From assembly GCA_020859645.1 (NCBI GenBank), contig JAJBVU010000324.1, positions 3,695 to 32,730 on the forward strand: 29,036 nucleotides of DNA, in the 5' to 3' direction. A program made the position numbers and the translations under genes. The notes beneath the pieces are model-generated. The model had not been told where the DNA came from, made no database searches, and was given only the letters and a program-made list of their open reading frames with translations. Positions 21,319-29,036 of the stretch are shown piece after piece; the stretch's first letter is position 1; each line of letters opens with the position of its first letter. This DNA is from Eubacterium sp. (GTDB taxonomy: Bacteria > Bacillota > Clostridia > Lachnospirales > CAG-274).

Positions 21319-23505
21319 ATGGGTTGGTTTGATGAACAAATCAGAGAACGTGAAAAATATGACGACGAAATGTTTTCACAGGCTGCAGCAGGTATTGCGG
21401 ACGCAGTCTCAGGCTTAAAAACCTCTCTTTTCTTTCAATCCGATTTTGGAAAAACACAGAGCGCAGTGGATGAGCTCCTTGCCTATTATCACGTGAAGCC
21501 GGTCGAGGTTCCAAAGGAAATTCAGGGCTTTGAGGAACGCTTGGATTATCAGCTGCGTCCTTACGGAATGATGTACCGCAGCGTAATATTGGAAAAGGGC
21601 TGGAGCCGCAATGCATCGGGCGTAATGCTTGGGGTAAAAAAAGAGGATAATACCGCAGCTGCGCTTATCCCCCACAGTATTTCCGGTTACCGCTATTATG
21701 ACTCCGAAAGCGGCAAACGTGTAAGGGTTACATTAAAGACAGAAGAGCTTTTCGGGAAGGAAGCGATTGTTGTTTATCCCTCTTTTCCCCTTAAATCTAT
21801 GGGGCTTTCCGATTTATATTCTTATATTTTTCGGCTGTTTTCAGCGTCTGACGCAGTGTTTACAGCCGTTTTGGCTCTGACAGCGGCGCTGCTTGGGCTT
21901 TTGACCCCTAAGCTGACTAATATGATTGTGGGAAGCGCTGCAGAAAGCGGCAGCACCGCCCTTCTGCTTTCTGTTGCGTTTTTTATGGCTTGTGTTATGA
22001 TTTCCGTACGTTTTATATCTTCGGCTCAGGAAATTGCGGCAAAAAAAATAGGAGCAAAGATTAAACTGGGTATACAGTCTGCAGTTATGATGAGGATACT
22101 TTCACTGCCGGCTGCCTTCTTCAGAAGCTACAGCTCCGGAGAGCTGGCGGGAATGGTTCAGCTGACGGAGACAATCGGCGAAATGCTTGTTTCCGTCTTG
22201 TTTACATCGGGACTGACTGCGGTTTGTTCACTTGTTTATATTCCGCAGATCTACACCTATGCCCCTGCCCTTATGCTTCCGGCTTTTCTTGTCATTTTGG
22301 TTATAACGGTGTTTTCGGCGGTTTCCTCATTTGCAAAAATGCGTATGAAAAAGAAACAGCTTAAATATGCGCTGAAGGAATCCGGAATAAGCTATGCTCT
22401 CATTTCAGGCATACAGAAGGTGAGAATTTCCGGAGCGGAAAAGCGTGCCTTTGTCCGCTGGAGCGAGCAGTATTCCAAACGGGCGGCTGTTGAATACCGT
22501 CCGCCCTTAATTGTTCGTTATAATACGGCGATCACAACCGCAGTTTTGCTTGTGGGAAGCATTTTCATATATTATCTGTCTTTAAAAAGCAATATGTCTG
22601 CTGCACAGTATTATGCATTTAATACCGCTTACGGAATGCTGACGGGAGCCTTTACGGTTCTGTCCGAAAATATGCTGACGGCGGCGGATATTCAGTCGTC
22701 GCTGGAGCTTCTGTCCCCTGTTCTCGGTGAAGCTCCGGAAGTATCCGACAGTCAGCATTCGGTGACACGTCTTTCCGGCGGAATAGAGCTTAACAACGTC
22801 ACCTTTCAATACGGCAGCGACATGCCCCTTATTTTGGACAATCTTTCTCTGAAAATTCGCCCCGGCGAATATGTGGCGGTGGTGGGGCCTACGGGCTGCG
22901 GAAAATCCACCCTTATGAGGATCATGCTGGGAATGGAAAAGCCCCGAAAGGGCGCCGTTTATTATGACGGCAGGGATCTTTCATCCATTGACCCCAAATC
23001 TCTCAGGGGAAGAATAGGCGTTGTTCTCCAAAACGGCAAGCTGTTTCAAGGGGACATTTATTCCAACATAGCAATTTCGGCGCCCGGTCTCACTCTTGAA
23101 AAAGCATGGGAAGCCGCCGAGCTTGCGGGAATTGCGGAGGACATTCGCCGTATGCCTATGGGAATGAACACTATGATCTCCGAGGGTCAGGGCGGCATAT
23201 CCGGCGGTCAGAAGCAGCGTCTGATGATTGCAAGGGCGATTGCAGCGAAGCCTAAAATACTTATGTTTGACGAGGCTACCAGTGCACTTGACAATCTGAC
23301 CCAGAAAAATGTTTCCGAAGCCTTAGACGGTCTTAAATGCACCCGCATTGTTATTGCTCACAGGCTTTCCACAATCCTTCACTGCGACCGTATACTTTAT
23401 TTGGAAAACGGAAAAATTGCCGAGGAAGGCAGCTACAGCGAATTAATCGAGAAAAACGGAAAATTTGCCCGTCTGGTTGAACGTCAGCAGACGGAAAGAA
23501 AATAA
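21319..23505 (+). CDS. NHLM-type ABC transporter, second ATP-binding permease
   Basis: A 728-residue ABC exporter half without a C39 domain. The ATG at 21319 (MGWFDEQIRERE) is chosen over the upstream GTG at 21310 because AGGAG lies eight bases before it. The ~160-residue N-terminal domain precedes transmembrane helices at ~175-440. The ATPase has Walker A GPTGCGKST, signature ISGGQKQRLMIARA and Walker B ILMFDEATSALD. The MGWFDEQI start and the pairing with a C39 exporter are typical of NHLM systems. It probably forms a heterodimer with the upstream transporter or has a second export role. Confidence 0.93.
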   Translation: MGWFDEQIREREKYDDEMFSQAAAGIADAVSGLKTSLFFQSDFGKTQSAVDELLAYYHVKPVEVPKEIQGFEERLDYQLRPYGMMYRSVILEKGWSRNASGVMLGVKKEDNTAAALIPHSISGYRYYDSESGKRVRVTLKTEELFGKEAIVVYPSFPLKSMGLSDLYSYIFRLFSASDAVFTAVLALTAALLGLLTPKLTNMIVGSAAESGSTALLLSVAFFMACVMISVRFISSAQEIAAKKIGAKIKLGIQSAVMMRILSLPAAFFRSYSSGELAGMVQLTETIGEMLVSVLFTSGLTAVCSLVYIPQIYTYAPALMLPAFLVILVITVFSAVSSFAKMRMKKKQLKYALKESGISYALISGIQKVRISGAEKRAFVRWSEQYSKRAAVEYRPPLIVRYNTAITTAVLLVGSIFIYYLSLKSNMSAAQYYAFNTAYGMLTGAFTVLSENMLTAADIQSSLELLSPVLGEAPEVSDSQHSVTRLSGGIELNNVTFQYGSDMPLILDNLSLKIRPGEYVAVVGPTGCGKSTLMRIMLGMEKPRKGAVYYDGRDLSSIDPKSLRGRIGVVLQNGKLFQGDIYSNIAISAPGLTLEKAWEAAELAGIAEDIRRMPMGMNTMISEGQGGISGGQKQRLMIARAIAAKPKILMFDEATSALDNLTQKNVSEALDGLKCTRIVIAHRLSTILHCDRILYLENGKIAEEGSYSELIEKNGKFARLVERQQTERK

Positions 23506-23529
23506 AGCTTTTTTAAGGAGGTTTAAATC

Positions 23530-26520
23530 ATGAAAACGAGAATTTCGGCGTTTATTATGTGCGTGACGGTTCTTCTGTCTGCGCTGTTTACTCTGCCGGC
23601 AATGGCTGAAGCTGAGACTCTGCCCGAAATAGGCGACGAGCTTTACGGCTTTAAGGTCATTGATAAGGGCGAATACAAAACCGCCAATGCTGAAACAATC
23701 ACTTTTGAACACATAAAAAGCGGCGCAACATTGTTTTATATTAAAAACGATGACGAAAATTTGGCATTTAATATCAGCTACAGAACGCCCAATACAGACG
23801 AAAGCGACAGAAACCACGTTTTTGAGCATGCTATCATTAACAGCTCTGAAAAGTACCCCTCTACTGATATTTTTTTCGATGTTTACAACAAAACATACAA
23901 TACATATGTAAATGCGTCTACAAGCCTGACAACAACCAATTATATGCTTGCGAGCATGAGCGAGGAACAGCTTAAAATAATGATAGATGTATACCTAAGC
24001 TGTATGGTAAGCCCCGGCATACTTGAAAACGAAAACTTCTTTAAAAGAGAAGCTTTAAACTACACTCTTGAAGATAAAGACTCGGACATTGAAATCGGCG
24101 GAACTGTTTTTTCAGAGGACACAGGTCTTTTAACAGACACAAGCAGAACTGTTCTCGACAGCATTTTAGACGCCCTTTATCCCAACGAAATAGCCTCAAA
24201 CGTAGTAGGAAAAGCCGTTGAAAACTACAAAGAGCTTACCTATGAACACACTATCGAGCTTTATGACATGTGTTATCACTTCGACAATTCAATTATCACC
24301 CTTTACGGCGATTTGAATTATAAGGAATTTTTGAAATTCATAGATGAAGAATATTTATCGAAGTATGAAAGAAACAATACCGATTTAAGTGCTTATAAAG
24401 ACGGAAAAAGCGAGCCCAAATTTGTAAACGAGGTTGTTTACTCCCCTGCATATGAAGGCGACAGCACAGAAAACGCATCAATTGTGGTTTACGCCGTAGA
24501 CCTTGACGGATACAGCTATGACGATTTAATAAAGCTGGCTTATTCGGCAAAAATGCTTAACTCCGACAGCTCCCTCATTAATCAAAGGCTTCAGGAAAAG
24601 GGCATATACGGCTCCTTCGGCGCAAGCATGGAAATTGGCGGCAGCAAGCCCTTCATTGCCTTTTCCCTTTACAATACAGAGCCCGACGTCAGAGAGGACT
24701 TTATGAACATTGTAACCGACTCCCTTAATGAAATTTCGGAAAACGGCGTCGGCGATTTATATAACAACATTTTAAAAAGCGCTGAAATAACCGACCTTCT
24801 TCAGGATGAAAGCACAACCTTCGGCATAGACTCATCTATAGAATTAAGCCAATATTGGGCTGTAACGGGCAAAACAGACATATTTGAGCTGGAAAACAAG
24901 GCTTTTGAAGAGCTTAAAAATGACAGCAGTCAGACCGAGCTCAAGAGACTTATAAAAAGCCTTTTAAATCCCGAAAATTCTGCCTTAACCGCCGCAGTTC
25001 CCAAGCCCGGTCTTGCGGAGGAAATCGACAGCGAAAGAGAAGCCTATTTAGCCGAAATGAAGGCGAACATGACCGAAGCCGAAATTGAGGAAATGATAAA
25101 TGAAACAAAAGAATATAATGAATGGGTCAATAATTCTGTCAGCAACAACAATGTTTCCATAGACCCCGAACAGCTTCCCGAGCCAAAAGAGGACAATGAC
25201 GTAAGCATTAAAACTCTGGGCAGCGTCACAAGCTATTCCTCAGAGGTTGAAAAAAGCGCCGGAAGCTATACGGTGATTTTTGACGTAAGCAATATTGCCC
25301 AGGAGGATTTGTACGACCTCTACATTTATTTGCTGCTCATTGACGAGCTTGACACAGCCAACTACACAAGCGAAGAACTGGCAGAAATTTCTCCGGCATA
25401 CCTCAATGATTTTTCCGCAGGCTTAAGCTATTACAAGCTCAGAGACCAAGATGACCTGTCCCTTATGTTTATGCTTGACTGGTACGCCCTAAGCGAGGAC
25501 TATGAAAAATCCCTTGACCTTATGCTTGAAATTATCGAAAGAACCGATTTCAGCGGCACCGGCGACATAATTTATATTTTAAACAGCTATTTGCCCAATT
25601 TAGACCCTGCCCGAACAAGCAATACCCTGAATTTTGTTTTAAGACAGGCATTAGGCGGAATAAGCAAATCCATTAAGTTTAACAATTATTTCAGAAGCAA
25701 AGAATTTTACGAATATGTTGAAACCACCGTAAACCGTTTAACAACCGACGAAACCTACGGCGCAAAATTTGAAGAAAAAATGAACGGCATAGCGGAACAG
25801 ATTATTCACAAAAACAACATTGTCGCCGCCGTAGTAGGCGACAGCGGTGTAATCGAGCACGCCGAGGCAGTTAATAATGAAGTCCTTAACAGTCTGCCCG
25901 AAATTGAGTTTGAAAGGGCTGTTTACGATTTCGGCGAAACCGAGTCAAAAACCGCCTATATTGCCGAGCTTTCCAACCAGACCGGCGTTCTTATAAGCGA
26001 GCTGGGCTCTGACTTCAAGGGCGAATACATACCCTATTTATATCTTATAAACGATGTTTACACAGTGCCCGAAATAAGATTTAAAAACGGCGCATATTCA
26101 GGGGGAACAAAGGTAAGCATTTCATCAACCGCCGATTATATGTATACATATTCATATTCGGACCCCGGCGTAGGCTCAACCATGGATGTTTTCGAAAACC
26201 TTGCAGGCGGCATAGCTGATGAGGACATAACCCAGGAGGAGCTTGACGATTATATCGTCGCAGCCTACAGCAGTATAGTCGTTCCTCAGGGGCAATACAC
26301 AAAGGCAGAAAACGCAATAACATATGCCCTGTTGGGAATTGACGGAAACCCCAAGACCAAATTCGCCGAGGGCATTAAAAATTCCTCTGCCGAGGACAAG
26401 GCTGAAGCTGCGGAAGCCATTCAGAAATTAGTCGACAACGGCTATATTGCCTTTGTGGGAAACAGCACTTCAATTAATAATGACAAGGATTTGTTTGACA
26501 GCGTTATCGATTTGAGATAA
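23530..26520 (+). CDS. Secreted M16 zinc metallopeptidase (PreP/M16C-like)
   Basis: A 996-residue protein with a signal peptide (~1-27, cleavage near AMAEA). The inverted zinc motif HxxEH is HVFEH at residues 96-100, and the distal ligand is probably Glu196 in GTVFSEDTG. The region around it (EHAIINSSEKYP, then YNTYVNAST) resembles presequence peptidase PreP. The whole length fits the two-half clamshell with a helical linker at ~505-560. Known: PreP-type enzymes degrade unfolded peptides up to about 70 residues. AAGGAGG precedes the ATG, 24 bases after the exporter gene. Inferred: it removes cleaved leaders or turns over exported peptides outside the cell. It is an unusual partner for an NHLM exporter. 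Confidence 0.88.
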   Translation: MKTRISAFIMCVTVLLSALFTLPAMAEAETLPEIGDELYGFKVIDKGEYKTANAETITFEHIKSGATLFYIKNDDENLAFNISYRTPNTDESDRNHVFEHAIINSSEKYPSTDIFFDVYNKTYNTYVNASTSLTTTNYMLASMSEEQLKIMIDVYLSCMVSPGILENENFFKREALNYTLEDKDSDIEIGGTVFSEDTGLLTDTSRTVLDSILDALYPNEIASNVVGKAVENYKELTYEHTIELYDMCYHFDNSIITLYGDLNYKEFLKFIDEEYLSKYERNNTDLSAYKDGKSEPKFVNEVVYSPAYEGDSTENASIVVYAVDLDGYSYDDLIKLAYSAKMLNSDSSLINQRLQEKGIYGSFGASMEIGGSKPFIAFSLYNTEPDVREDFMNIVTDSLNEISENGVGDLYNNILKSAEITDLLQDESTTFGIDSSIELSQYWAVTGKTDIFELENKAFEELKNDSSQTELKRLIKSLLNPENSALTAAVPKPGLAEEIDSEREAYLAEMKANMTEAEIEEMINETKEYNEWVNNSVSNNNVSIDPEQLPEPKEDNDVSIKTLGSVTSYSSEVEKSAGSYTVIFDVSNIAQEDLYDLYIYLLLIDELDTANYTSEELAEISPAYLNDFSAGLSYYKLRDQDDLSLMFMLDWYALSEDYEKSLDLMLEIIERTDFSGTGDIIYILNSYLPNLDPARTSNTLNFVLRQALGGISKSIKFNNYFRSKEFYEYVETTVNRLTTDETYGAKFEEKMNGIAEQIIHKNNIVAAVVGDSGVIEHAEAVNNEVLNSLPEIEFERAVYDFGETESKTAYIAELSNQTGVLISELGSDFKGEYIPYLYLINDVYTVPEIRFKNGAYSGGTKVSISSTADYMYTYSYSDPGVGSTMDVFENLAGGIADEDITQEELDDYIVAAYSSIVVPQGQYTKAENAITYALLGIDGNPKTKFAEGIKNSSAEDKAEAAEAIQKLVDNGYIAFVGNSTSINNDKDLFDSVIDLR

Positions 26521-26553
26521 CCCCGTCGGACAGTGAAAATCAGCTTTAAAGAT

Positions 26554-26583
26554 AACAGCGGTGTGAAAGCCGCTGTTTTTTTG
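26554..26583 (+). terminator. Intrinsic terminator after the M16 gene
   Basis: AACAGCGG (26554-26561) pairs with CCGCTGTT (26570-26577), followed by a T run into 26582. It ends the peptide/exporter/peptidase operon. Confidence 0.92.
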
Positions 26584-26592
26584 CCAAATAAA

Positions 26593-26632
26593 ACAGCACA
26601 CCCTTTAGCAGATGTGCTGTCTGTGTTTTTTG
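26593..26632. terminator. Second hairpin, probable terminator for both directions
   Basis: ACAGCACA (26593-26600) pairs with TGTGCTGT (26613-26620). CTGTGTTTTTT follows on the plus strand and TTTATTT on the minus strand. It can end the minus-strand peptide gene at 26668 and back up the preceding terminator. Confidence 0.78.
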
Positions 26633-26667
26633 ATCTCCCTTAAGAGACGGTATTAATTCAGAGAAAA

Positions 26668-26808
26668 TTATTTGTCTGAATTGAAAATAGTGGAGTAGGC
26701 GTTACTGGAGAACTCAGTTAAAGTGCTGTCTGTACCGCTCAGTGTTATTACACTTGTTACTTCGATAGAGGTAACAGTTAATTCGGGTTTTTCATAAGCT
26801 TTTTTCAT
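26668..26808 (-). CDS. 46-residue peptide of unknown function (MKKAYEKPELTV type)
   Basis: A short gene with a very strong ribosome site (AAAGGAGGTAACC) that begins just after the stop codon of the secreted Big_2 gene. The product starts MKKAYEKPELTVTSIEV, then VITLSGTDS and a Ser/Thr/Asn-rich tail ending FNSDK. It has no signal peptide, no Gly-Gly site and no Cys. The pattern KPELxVxxxE...VITxSG recurs, to my knowledge, in many small uncharacterised proteins of gut Firmicutes and Bacteroidetes, some suspected to be modified-peptide precursors. A function is not assigned. A bidirectional hairpin follows. Confidence 0.72.
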   Translation of the reverse strand: MKKAYEKPELTVTSIEVTSVITLSGTDSTLTEFSSNAYSTIFNSDK

Positions 26809-26825
26809 TATCGGTTACCTCCTTT

Positions 26826-28604
26826 TTATTCTTCTTCTGCAGCTTCTGTGTTTGCTGAGCTTGTTATAGATTTGCTTACTTTGGTTGTAATATTGGTTGC
26901 AGCATCACTGTCGCTGTTGGTAAGATGTGTGCCGTAAATATATGTATAAACATATTCCCCGGAATCCTCATCTGTATCATCAGCTACATCTTCGGGAGCA
27001 AATACAAAATTATCTACGCCTACATATGCATAAACTGTGTCTGTAGAATCAAAATCACTTACAGCTGTAGAGGATAATGTAAGTGTGTCGCATGAACCGG
27101 TTGCTTCGTCGTCGCTTACTGCCACAAGTACATATGAATCGTCACCGTTTACATATGCGCCGATGTTTGAACTGTTGCTTGCGTCATCGGTGAGTGTAGC
27201 GCCTACGATTACGTTAATGCTGAAAAACTGAATAGTTTGATCGCAATATACGTAATACTTACCTGCATCACTTAAACTACAGGTTATAACCTTAAGATCG
27301 GTTCTGCTTGTACTTGTGGCACTGCCAATCGCATTGGCTGTAGTAGTATCTTTTCCTATGTAGCAAGATCTGCTGCCGCTATCACCGTTTGATGCAAATA
27401 CAATCTGAACAAGAGCTGCATCGGATGTTGTAAATTGGATATTTGCATTTTTACTGCCTGAAGAAAGTACTGTGCTGTAACTAATATTTCCATATGATGT
27501 AACAGATGGAGATGTACTTTTTGGAGCAGTTGAACTACTTAAAGTATATAATTCAAAATAACGGTTATTGTCTAAGAAATCGCCGCTGCTGTAACTGGTT
27601 TCGGAAAAACCATGTAAGAATGCACTGTCTGTTATAGTGGCTCTTGTAGCTGTTGAATCGTATACTTCGATTTCAATATCTTTTGAATTATATGTTACAT
27701 CGTCGGCTGTCAGTGTGGCTGTAATTGTAGCTGTACCTTCGGCAACACCTTTAACGGTAGCAGTCGCTGTATTATTGCCGCTGCCTGTAACAGTTGCGAT
27801 GCTATCGTTATCTATTGACCATGCAATTGAATAGCTTGTTACATTATCCATATTTTTCAATGTGGCTGTAACGGTTGTTTCAGCATCTATATCAATTTCT
27901 GTTTCATTAGATGAAAGAGCTGAAATTGTAGGATCGGTGCTTGTAGCTGTAGGAGTAAATGTCATTGAACCGAGCTGAGCACCTGTGCCGGATGTATATA
28001 AAATATACTGGTGACCTTCTGAAAGTGTTATCTCTCCTGTAGTTGTATCAACGGCAGTACCTGAATATGTAACGTTGGTTATTGGCGTGCCGCCAAATGA
28101 ATATGCTATTTTTCCTGCACTTTCCGCTTTCAAAGTTACAACATTCTTGGCATCTGTATTATCAAACAAATAAATAGATTTTGTACTGCTTTTAGCATCC
28201 ATACCTATACTTGCTGAAAACGTACCTGTTGCAAGAGGGTTTAATATTATATAGGTATAATCAGAATAAGCGTTAGATGTAAAATCTGTAACTTTTGTTC
28301 CATCGCTAAATGTGCTGTTGGCTCTGAGCGGAATGATGCCGCTGAAACCATAAGCGCTTTGTATGCTTGGAACTGAACTTACTGCGGGACCTGTTTGAGC
28401 TGTAATATAATCGTCACCTTTGTTGCTATCCGTGTCTGTAAATGTCAAAGATGTTTTGGCAGGTATTTCAGCTTCGGCAATATATGTCGCTGTATAAGTA
28501 TAAGAAGTATCAGCGGCGAAGGCGGTGACGTTCATGACTGCGATGCAGGAGCAGAGCAGAGTCAGGGTTAAGATCGTGCTTAAAAATCTTTTGAAAGATT
28601 TCAT
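26826..28604 (-). CDS. Secreted Big_2 (Ig-like) repeat surface protein
   Basis: A 592-residue secreted protein starting at the ATG at 28604, which has GGAGGAAG upstream and opens a typical signal peptide (MKSFKRFLSTILTLTLL, ending TAFA). The frame stays open 40 codons upstream, but that stretch is Arg/Lys-rich and lies before the ribosome site. A beta-rich N-terminal module is followed by a Big_2 domain (about residues 225-320; STEIDIDAETT-like start, then GVAEGTATITATL). A second beta-rich module (~325-480) includes YYVYCDQTIQFFSINV and resembles the beta repeats of the large dockerin protein at the left end. No dockerin, sortase motif or catalytic domain is visible. The C terminus is acidic (AAEEE). 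Probable ligand or carbohydrate binding; unproven. Confidence 0.8.
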   Translation of the reverse strand: MKSFKRFLSTILTLTLLCSCIAVMNVTAFAADTSYTYTATYIAEAEIPAKTSLTFTDTDSNKGDDYITAQTGPAVSSVPSIQSAYGFSGIIPLRANSTFSDGTKVTDFTSNAYSDYTYIILNPLATGTFSASIGMDAKSSTKSIYLFDNTDAKNVVTLKAESAGKIAYSFGGTPITNVTYSGTAVDTTTGEITLSEGHQYILYTSGTGAQLGSMTFTPTATSTDPTISALSSNETEIDIDAETTVTATLKNMDNVTSYSIAWSIDNDSIATVTGSGNNTATATVKGVAEGTATITATLTADDVTYNSKDIEIEVYDSTATRATITDSAFLHGFSETSYSSGDFLDNNRYFELYTLSSSTAPKSTSPSVTSYGNISYSTVLSSGSKNANIQFTTSDAALVQIVFASNGDSGSRSCYIGKDTTTANAIGSATSTSRTDLKVITCSLSDAGKYYVYCDQTIQFFSINVIVGATLTDDASNSSNIGAYVNGDDSYVLVAVSDDEATGSCDTLTLSSTAVSDFDSTDTVYAYVGVDNFVFAPEDVADDTDEDSGEYVYTYIYGTHLTNSDSDAATNITTKVSKSITSSANTEAAEEE

Positions 28605-28628
28605 TTTTTTCTTCCTCCTTTTTGGGTT

Positions 28629-28643
28629 GTGCCCTTTGGGCAC
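28629..28643. repeat. Palindrome in the leader of the Big_2 gene
   Basis: GTGCCC-TTT-GGGCAC is a perfect inverted repeat 25 bases upstream of the Big_2 start codon. It should form a small hairpin in the 5' leader or act as a protein-binding site. No convincing promoter was identified nearby. Confidence 0.5.
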
Positions 28644-28702
28644 CTTTTCTTTTCTTACTGATTTATAAAAAATGGTTTTGTTGTTAAAGGGCGAGATGTC
28701 AC

Positions 28703-28916
28703 TGCGGCGAAGCCGCACTCGCAAAAAGTTGCAGACTTTTTGCGAAAGAGGAGCAGCAGCGAAGCGAAGTCTTGTTTTCGTACTTGTACGGAAACAAACG
28801 TGCGTATGTTGCTGCGACGAGCGGCGGAGAGGTGTAATTCAGCAAAGAGCAGTCTGGCAAAATGGAAATTGTTTCACCTCTCAGTCAGCTACGCTGACAA
28901 CTCCCCTCAAGGGGAG
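28703..28916. repeat. Cluster of palindromes, probable dispersed intergenic repeat
   Basis: This gene-free stretch holds a chain of inverted repeats: TGCGGC/GCCGCA (28703-28717), TCGCAAAAAGT/ACTTTTTGCGA (28719-28745), TTGTTTTCGTAC with one mismatch (28772-28797), GAGAGGTG/CACCTCTC (28827-28834 with 28875-28882), GTCAGC/GCTGAC (28884-28898) and CTCCCC/GGGGAG (28901-28916). The last two, read as CTCTCAGTCAGC...GGGGAGCC, resemble a repeat I associate with many Oscillospiraceae genomes. No coding signal is seen, so it is probably a mobile or REP-like non-coding element. Confidence 0.6.
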
Positions 28917-28958
28917 CCTGACGCACTCTTAAGGCTGCGGAAAATATTCTTTTCTCCA

Positions 28959-29036
28959 TTAATCAACATCGTCCTTTTCGATTACATCATCCCTTTCTAT
29001 AGTCGAATTATTGCTTATTTTTCGGGCGAAAGCCCG
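28959..29036 (-). CDS. Possible 3' end of a gene entering from the right edge
   Basis: A minus-strand frame is open from the window edge for 25 codons to TAA at 28959. The residues are charged and end ERDDVIEKDDVD. It could be the C terminus of a neighbouring gene. The edge also carries CGGGC-GAAA-GCCCG, a hairpin that would be unusual inside a gene, so the call is weak. Confidence 0.3.
   Translation of the reverse strand, partial: RAFARKISNNSTIERDDVIEKDDVD

Noticed and set aside
17605..23505. Lanthipeptide, sactipeptide or other modified-peptide cluster
   Set aside because: No LanM/LanB/LanC, radical SAM, YcaO or other modification enzyme was found between or around the precursors in the window.
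28605..28724. 40-residue N-terminal extension of the Big_2 protein
   Set aside because: It lies upstream of the ribosome site, is Arg/Lys-rich and would bury the signal peptide.

Overview
The window looks like chromosome from an anaerobic, low-to-moderate GC Gram-positive Clostridia, most likely a gut or rumen Oscillospiraceae/Ruminococcus relative. The grounds are type I dockerins and cohesin-like modules on secreted proteins, AGGAGG ribosome sites, consensus sigma-A promoters, an NHLM-type peptide exporter, a macrodomain/class M sirtuin pair, and no outer-membrane proteins. The species cannot be named from sequence alone. No rRNA, tRNA, CRISPR array, transposase or complete integrase was seen.

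Layout. (1) 2-4963, plus strand: the 3' part of a very large secreted protein (BspA-type leucine-rich repeats, beta-rich repeats, Thr/Glu linkers, two cohesin-like modules, C-terminal dockerin), followed by a small cohesin-dockerin adaptor. (2) 5063-10242, minus strand, divergent from a LysR regulator (10385-11272): an acetyltransferase, two paralogous alpha/beta hydrolases (one lipoprotein, one cytosolic), a flavodoxin, a small helical protein and a lipoprotein that fuses flavodoxin to aldo/keto reductase. (3) 11368-14545: an HxlR regulator divergent from four tightly packed genes: PNPOx-like flavoprotein, PNPOx-ferredoxin fusion, zinc macrodomain hydrolase and SirTM-type sirtuin. (4) 14820-17419: a partner-switching module (STAS antagonist, membrane PP2C phosphatase, HATPase kinase) behind a perfect sigma-A promoter. 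(5) 17605-26520: behind a second perfect promoter, five tandem very short double-glycine peptide genes, a truncated NHLM membrane-fusion-like protein, a C39-peptidase ABC transporter, a second NHLM ABC protein and a secreted PreP-like M16 metallopeptidase. (6) 26668-28604, minus strand: a secreted Big_2 protein and a 46-residue peptide gene. (7) 28700-28920: a cluster of palindromes resembling dispersed intergenic repeats.

The most striking part is region 5. Five precursors share a leader ending in L(S/T)DExLExxxGG but have unrelated 10-20 residue cores. They sit with their own protease-exporter and an extracytoplasmic peptidase of a family that destroys short peptides, and no modification enzyme is in the window. 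The partner-switching operon with an extracellular sensor domain lies directly upstream. This could be a multi-peptide signalling or bacteriocin system. The machinery is recognisable from known families; the peptide set and the combination are what may be undescribed. The second unusual locus is the macrodomain-sirtuin pair, which here lacks its usual GcvH-L/lipoate ligase partners and sits instead with flavin and iron-sulfur proteins.
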